This document shows, piece by piece, positions 40,973 to 41,922 of a stretch of DNA of 41,922 nucleotides. The notes beneath the pieces were generated by a model. The model did no database searches, was not told the origin of the DNA, and saw only the letters and a program-made list of their open reading frames with translations. Made by a program: the position numbers and the translations under genes. The stretch covers positions 39,307 to 81,228 of the forward strand of contig NZ_BFBX01000049.1 in NCBI RefSeq assembly GCF_003851045.1. The letters run 5' to 3'. Every line of letters begins with the position of its first letter. Position 1 is the first letter of the stretch. This DNA comes from Paenibacillus sp. 598K (GTDB lineage Bacteria; Bacillota; Bacilli; Paenibacillales; Paenibacillaceae).

Positions 40973-41922
40973 ATGCATGAATCGCTCGGCAGCCCCCAGA
41001 TGATCCGCAGCCTGAATGAACGTCGCGTCCTGGAGCTGATCTTCCAGCAAGCCCCGCTCTCGCGCGCAGAGATCAGCCGCATAACCGGTCTTAGCAAGCC
41101 CACGGTCTCCGCTGCCGTCAAGTCGTTGCTCGACTATGGTCTGGTCGAGGAGATCGGACCCGGCGAAGCCGGACCGGGCCGGAAGCCGACGCTCGTCCGA
41201 TTCGCCATGACGTACCGTTATGTCATCGGCATCCAGCTCGGCGCTGATCGTGCCCGCCTGTTGCTGACCGATCTGCAAGCGCAACCAGCCGCCGAGCGGG
41301 AGCTGGATATCCGCAGCATGACCGACGACCCGGAGCAGTTGCTGGAGGCGATCCGGGCCGAGTGCAACCAACTGCTGGCACAGGCAAGCGTGGAATGGGA
41401 GCAGATCGGCAGCGTCTCTGTCGCCATCCCTGGCGTCGTCTCCGCTACAGGCGAAGTCTCGATGCTCGTCTCCGACCTGCGGGGATGCGAAGCCGCGCTC
41501 GCTCGCGAGGCGCTTAGGCGTCGCTTCCCCGCTCCGGTCGTCACGGACAATGACGTCAATCTCGCAGCTCTGGCCGAGTATGACGCAGGACAGGGTCATC
41601 CGGACGAGGTGTTCGCCTTCCTCTTCCTCGACAGCGGGATCGGCGCCGGAATCATGATCGGCGGCCGACTGGTGAGGGGGCTCGGAGGCGGAGCTGGCGA
41701 GCTGGGCGATATGCGGCGGCCCGATGGCAGCCGCCTCGAGGACCTGCTCTCGGAGCAGGCGCTGCTGTCGCGGATGCAGTCGTCGCAGCCTGCTGGTGGT
41801 GACGGCCCGACTCAGCCTGCCGACCTTGACTCGGGCTCCTCTGCCGATCCAACGCAATCGCGGGCGCAAGTATCACAGGCCGCTGCTGACGGTCCCCACG
41901 CCAAGGCAGCTGGCAGCCGATC
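40973..41922 (+). CDS. ROK family transcriptional regulator (XylR/NagC-like), truncated by window end
   Basis: First 316 residues of a ROK regulator; the frame is open at the window edge. The N-terminal winged helix-turn-helix reads SLNERRVLELIFQQAPLSRAEISRITGLSKPTVSAAVKSLLDYGLVEE, followed by GPGRKPTLVRF and the ROK sugar-kinase-like core: VSVAIPGVVSATGEV, TDNDVNLAALAEYDAG, FLFLDSGIGAGIMIGGRLVRGLGGGAGELGDM. After residue 265 a hydrophilic, Ser/Gln/Pro/Asp/Ala-rich stretch of at least 45 residues replaces the usual helices and looks like an insertion. Family members repress sugar genes and respond to free or phosphorylated sugars. AAAAAGGAGCC precedes ATG 40973. The XylR-like operator in its promoter supports a sugar-responsive, autoregulated repressor. 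Confidence 0.88.
   Translation, partial: MHESLGSPQMIRSLNERRVLELIFQQAPLSRAEISRITGLSKPTVSAAVKSLLDYGLVEEIGPGEAGPGRKPTLVRFAMTYRYVIGIQLGADRARLLLTDLQAQPAAERELDIRSMTDDPEQLLEAIRAECNQLLAQASVEWEQIGSVSVAIPGVVSATGEVSMLVSDLRGCEAALAREALRRRFPAPVVTDNDVNLAALAEYDAGQGHPDEVFAFLFLDSGIGAGIMIGGRLVRGLGGGAGELGDMRRPDGSRLEDLLSEQALLSRMQSSQPAGGDGPTQPADLDSGSSADPTQSRAQVSQAAADGPHAKAAGSR

Overview
The window reads as chromosome of a GC-rich, low-temperature-type Bacillota, most likely a member of the Paenibacillaceae (Paenibacillus, Cohnella or a relative). Nearly every gene has a strong AAGGAGG-type ribosome binding site, several promoters are close to the sigma-A consensus with 16-18 bp spacers, intrinsic terminators are plentiful, and the gene families (LytTR/DUF3021, PrsW with zinc ribbon, copper-amine-oxidase-like stalk proteins, CatE-like VOC protein, RlmN, DeoR and ROK regulators) are typical of Bacillales. 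No rRNA, tRNA, CRISPR array, insertion sequence or phage module was seen.

Layout. 178-3150 (minus): a LytTR regulator, a DUF3021 membrane protein and an ABC-2 exporter in one operon, divergent from a second, DrrAB-like exporter pair (3395-5192, plus). 5212-6591 (minus): a SEC-C/TPR protein. 6712-7551 (plus): a DoxX-family membrane protein behind an Fnr/Crp-type activator site placed exactly where a class II activated promoter would have it, with a long leader. 7677-8447: a lone AAA ATPase.

8513-22454 (minus) is the centre of interest: fourteen tightly packed genes transcribed from one perfect sigma-A promoter (TTGACA, 17 bp, TATAAT). In order of transcription: metal-dependent amidohydrolase, Rieske ferredoxin, NitT/TauT-type ABC importer (ATPase, two permeases, lipoprotein), acetamidase/formamidase, Rieske oxygenase, FGGY sugar kinase, SDR dehydrogenase, gamma-glutamyltransferase-like hydrolase, HAD phosphatase, BtpA/SgcQ-family TIM barrel and a CatE-like VOC dioxygenase. 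A DeoR-family regulator lies just upstream (22724-23467) and shares an operator-like motif with the operon. The set mixes aromatic-type chemistry (Rieske, SDR, VOC, amidohydrolase) with sugar-phosphate-type chemistry (FGGY kinase, SgcQ, HAD, DeoR) and amide or gamma-glutamyl hydrolysis. I know of no described pathway with this composition; uptake and breakdown of a sugar-linked or amidated ring compound is a hypothesis.

23547-33032 is mostly housekeeping and accessory: two paralogous small membrane-anchored proteins separated by a nested hairpin, rlmN, a PrsW-type protease, an SDR, an aldo/keto reductase, a DUF1304 protein, a GNAT acetyltransferase, an NAD-dependent epimerase and a SAM methyltransferase. 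33367-40812 holds a secreted stalk-domain protein and a 2170-residue secreted multidomain protein (MucBP-like, PKD, propeller-like and LamG-like segments), with a striking AT-rich patch across their junction. 40973 to the end is a truncated ROK-family regulator whose promoter overlaps a XylR-like operator.
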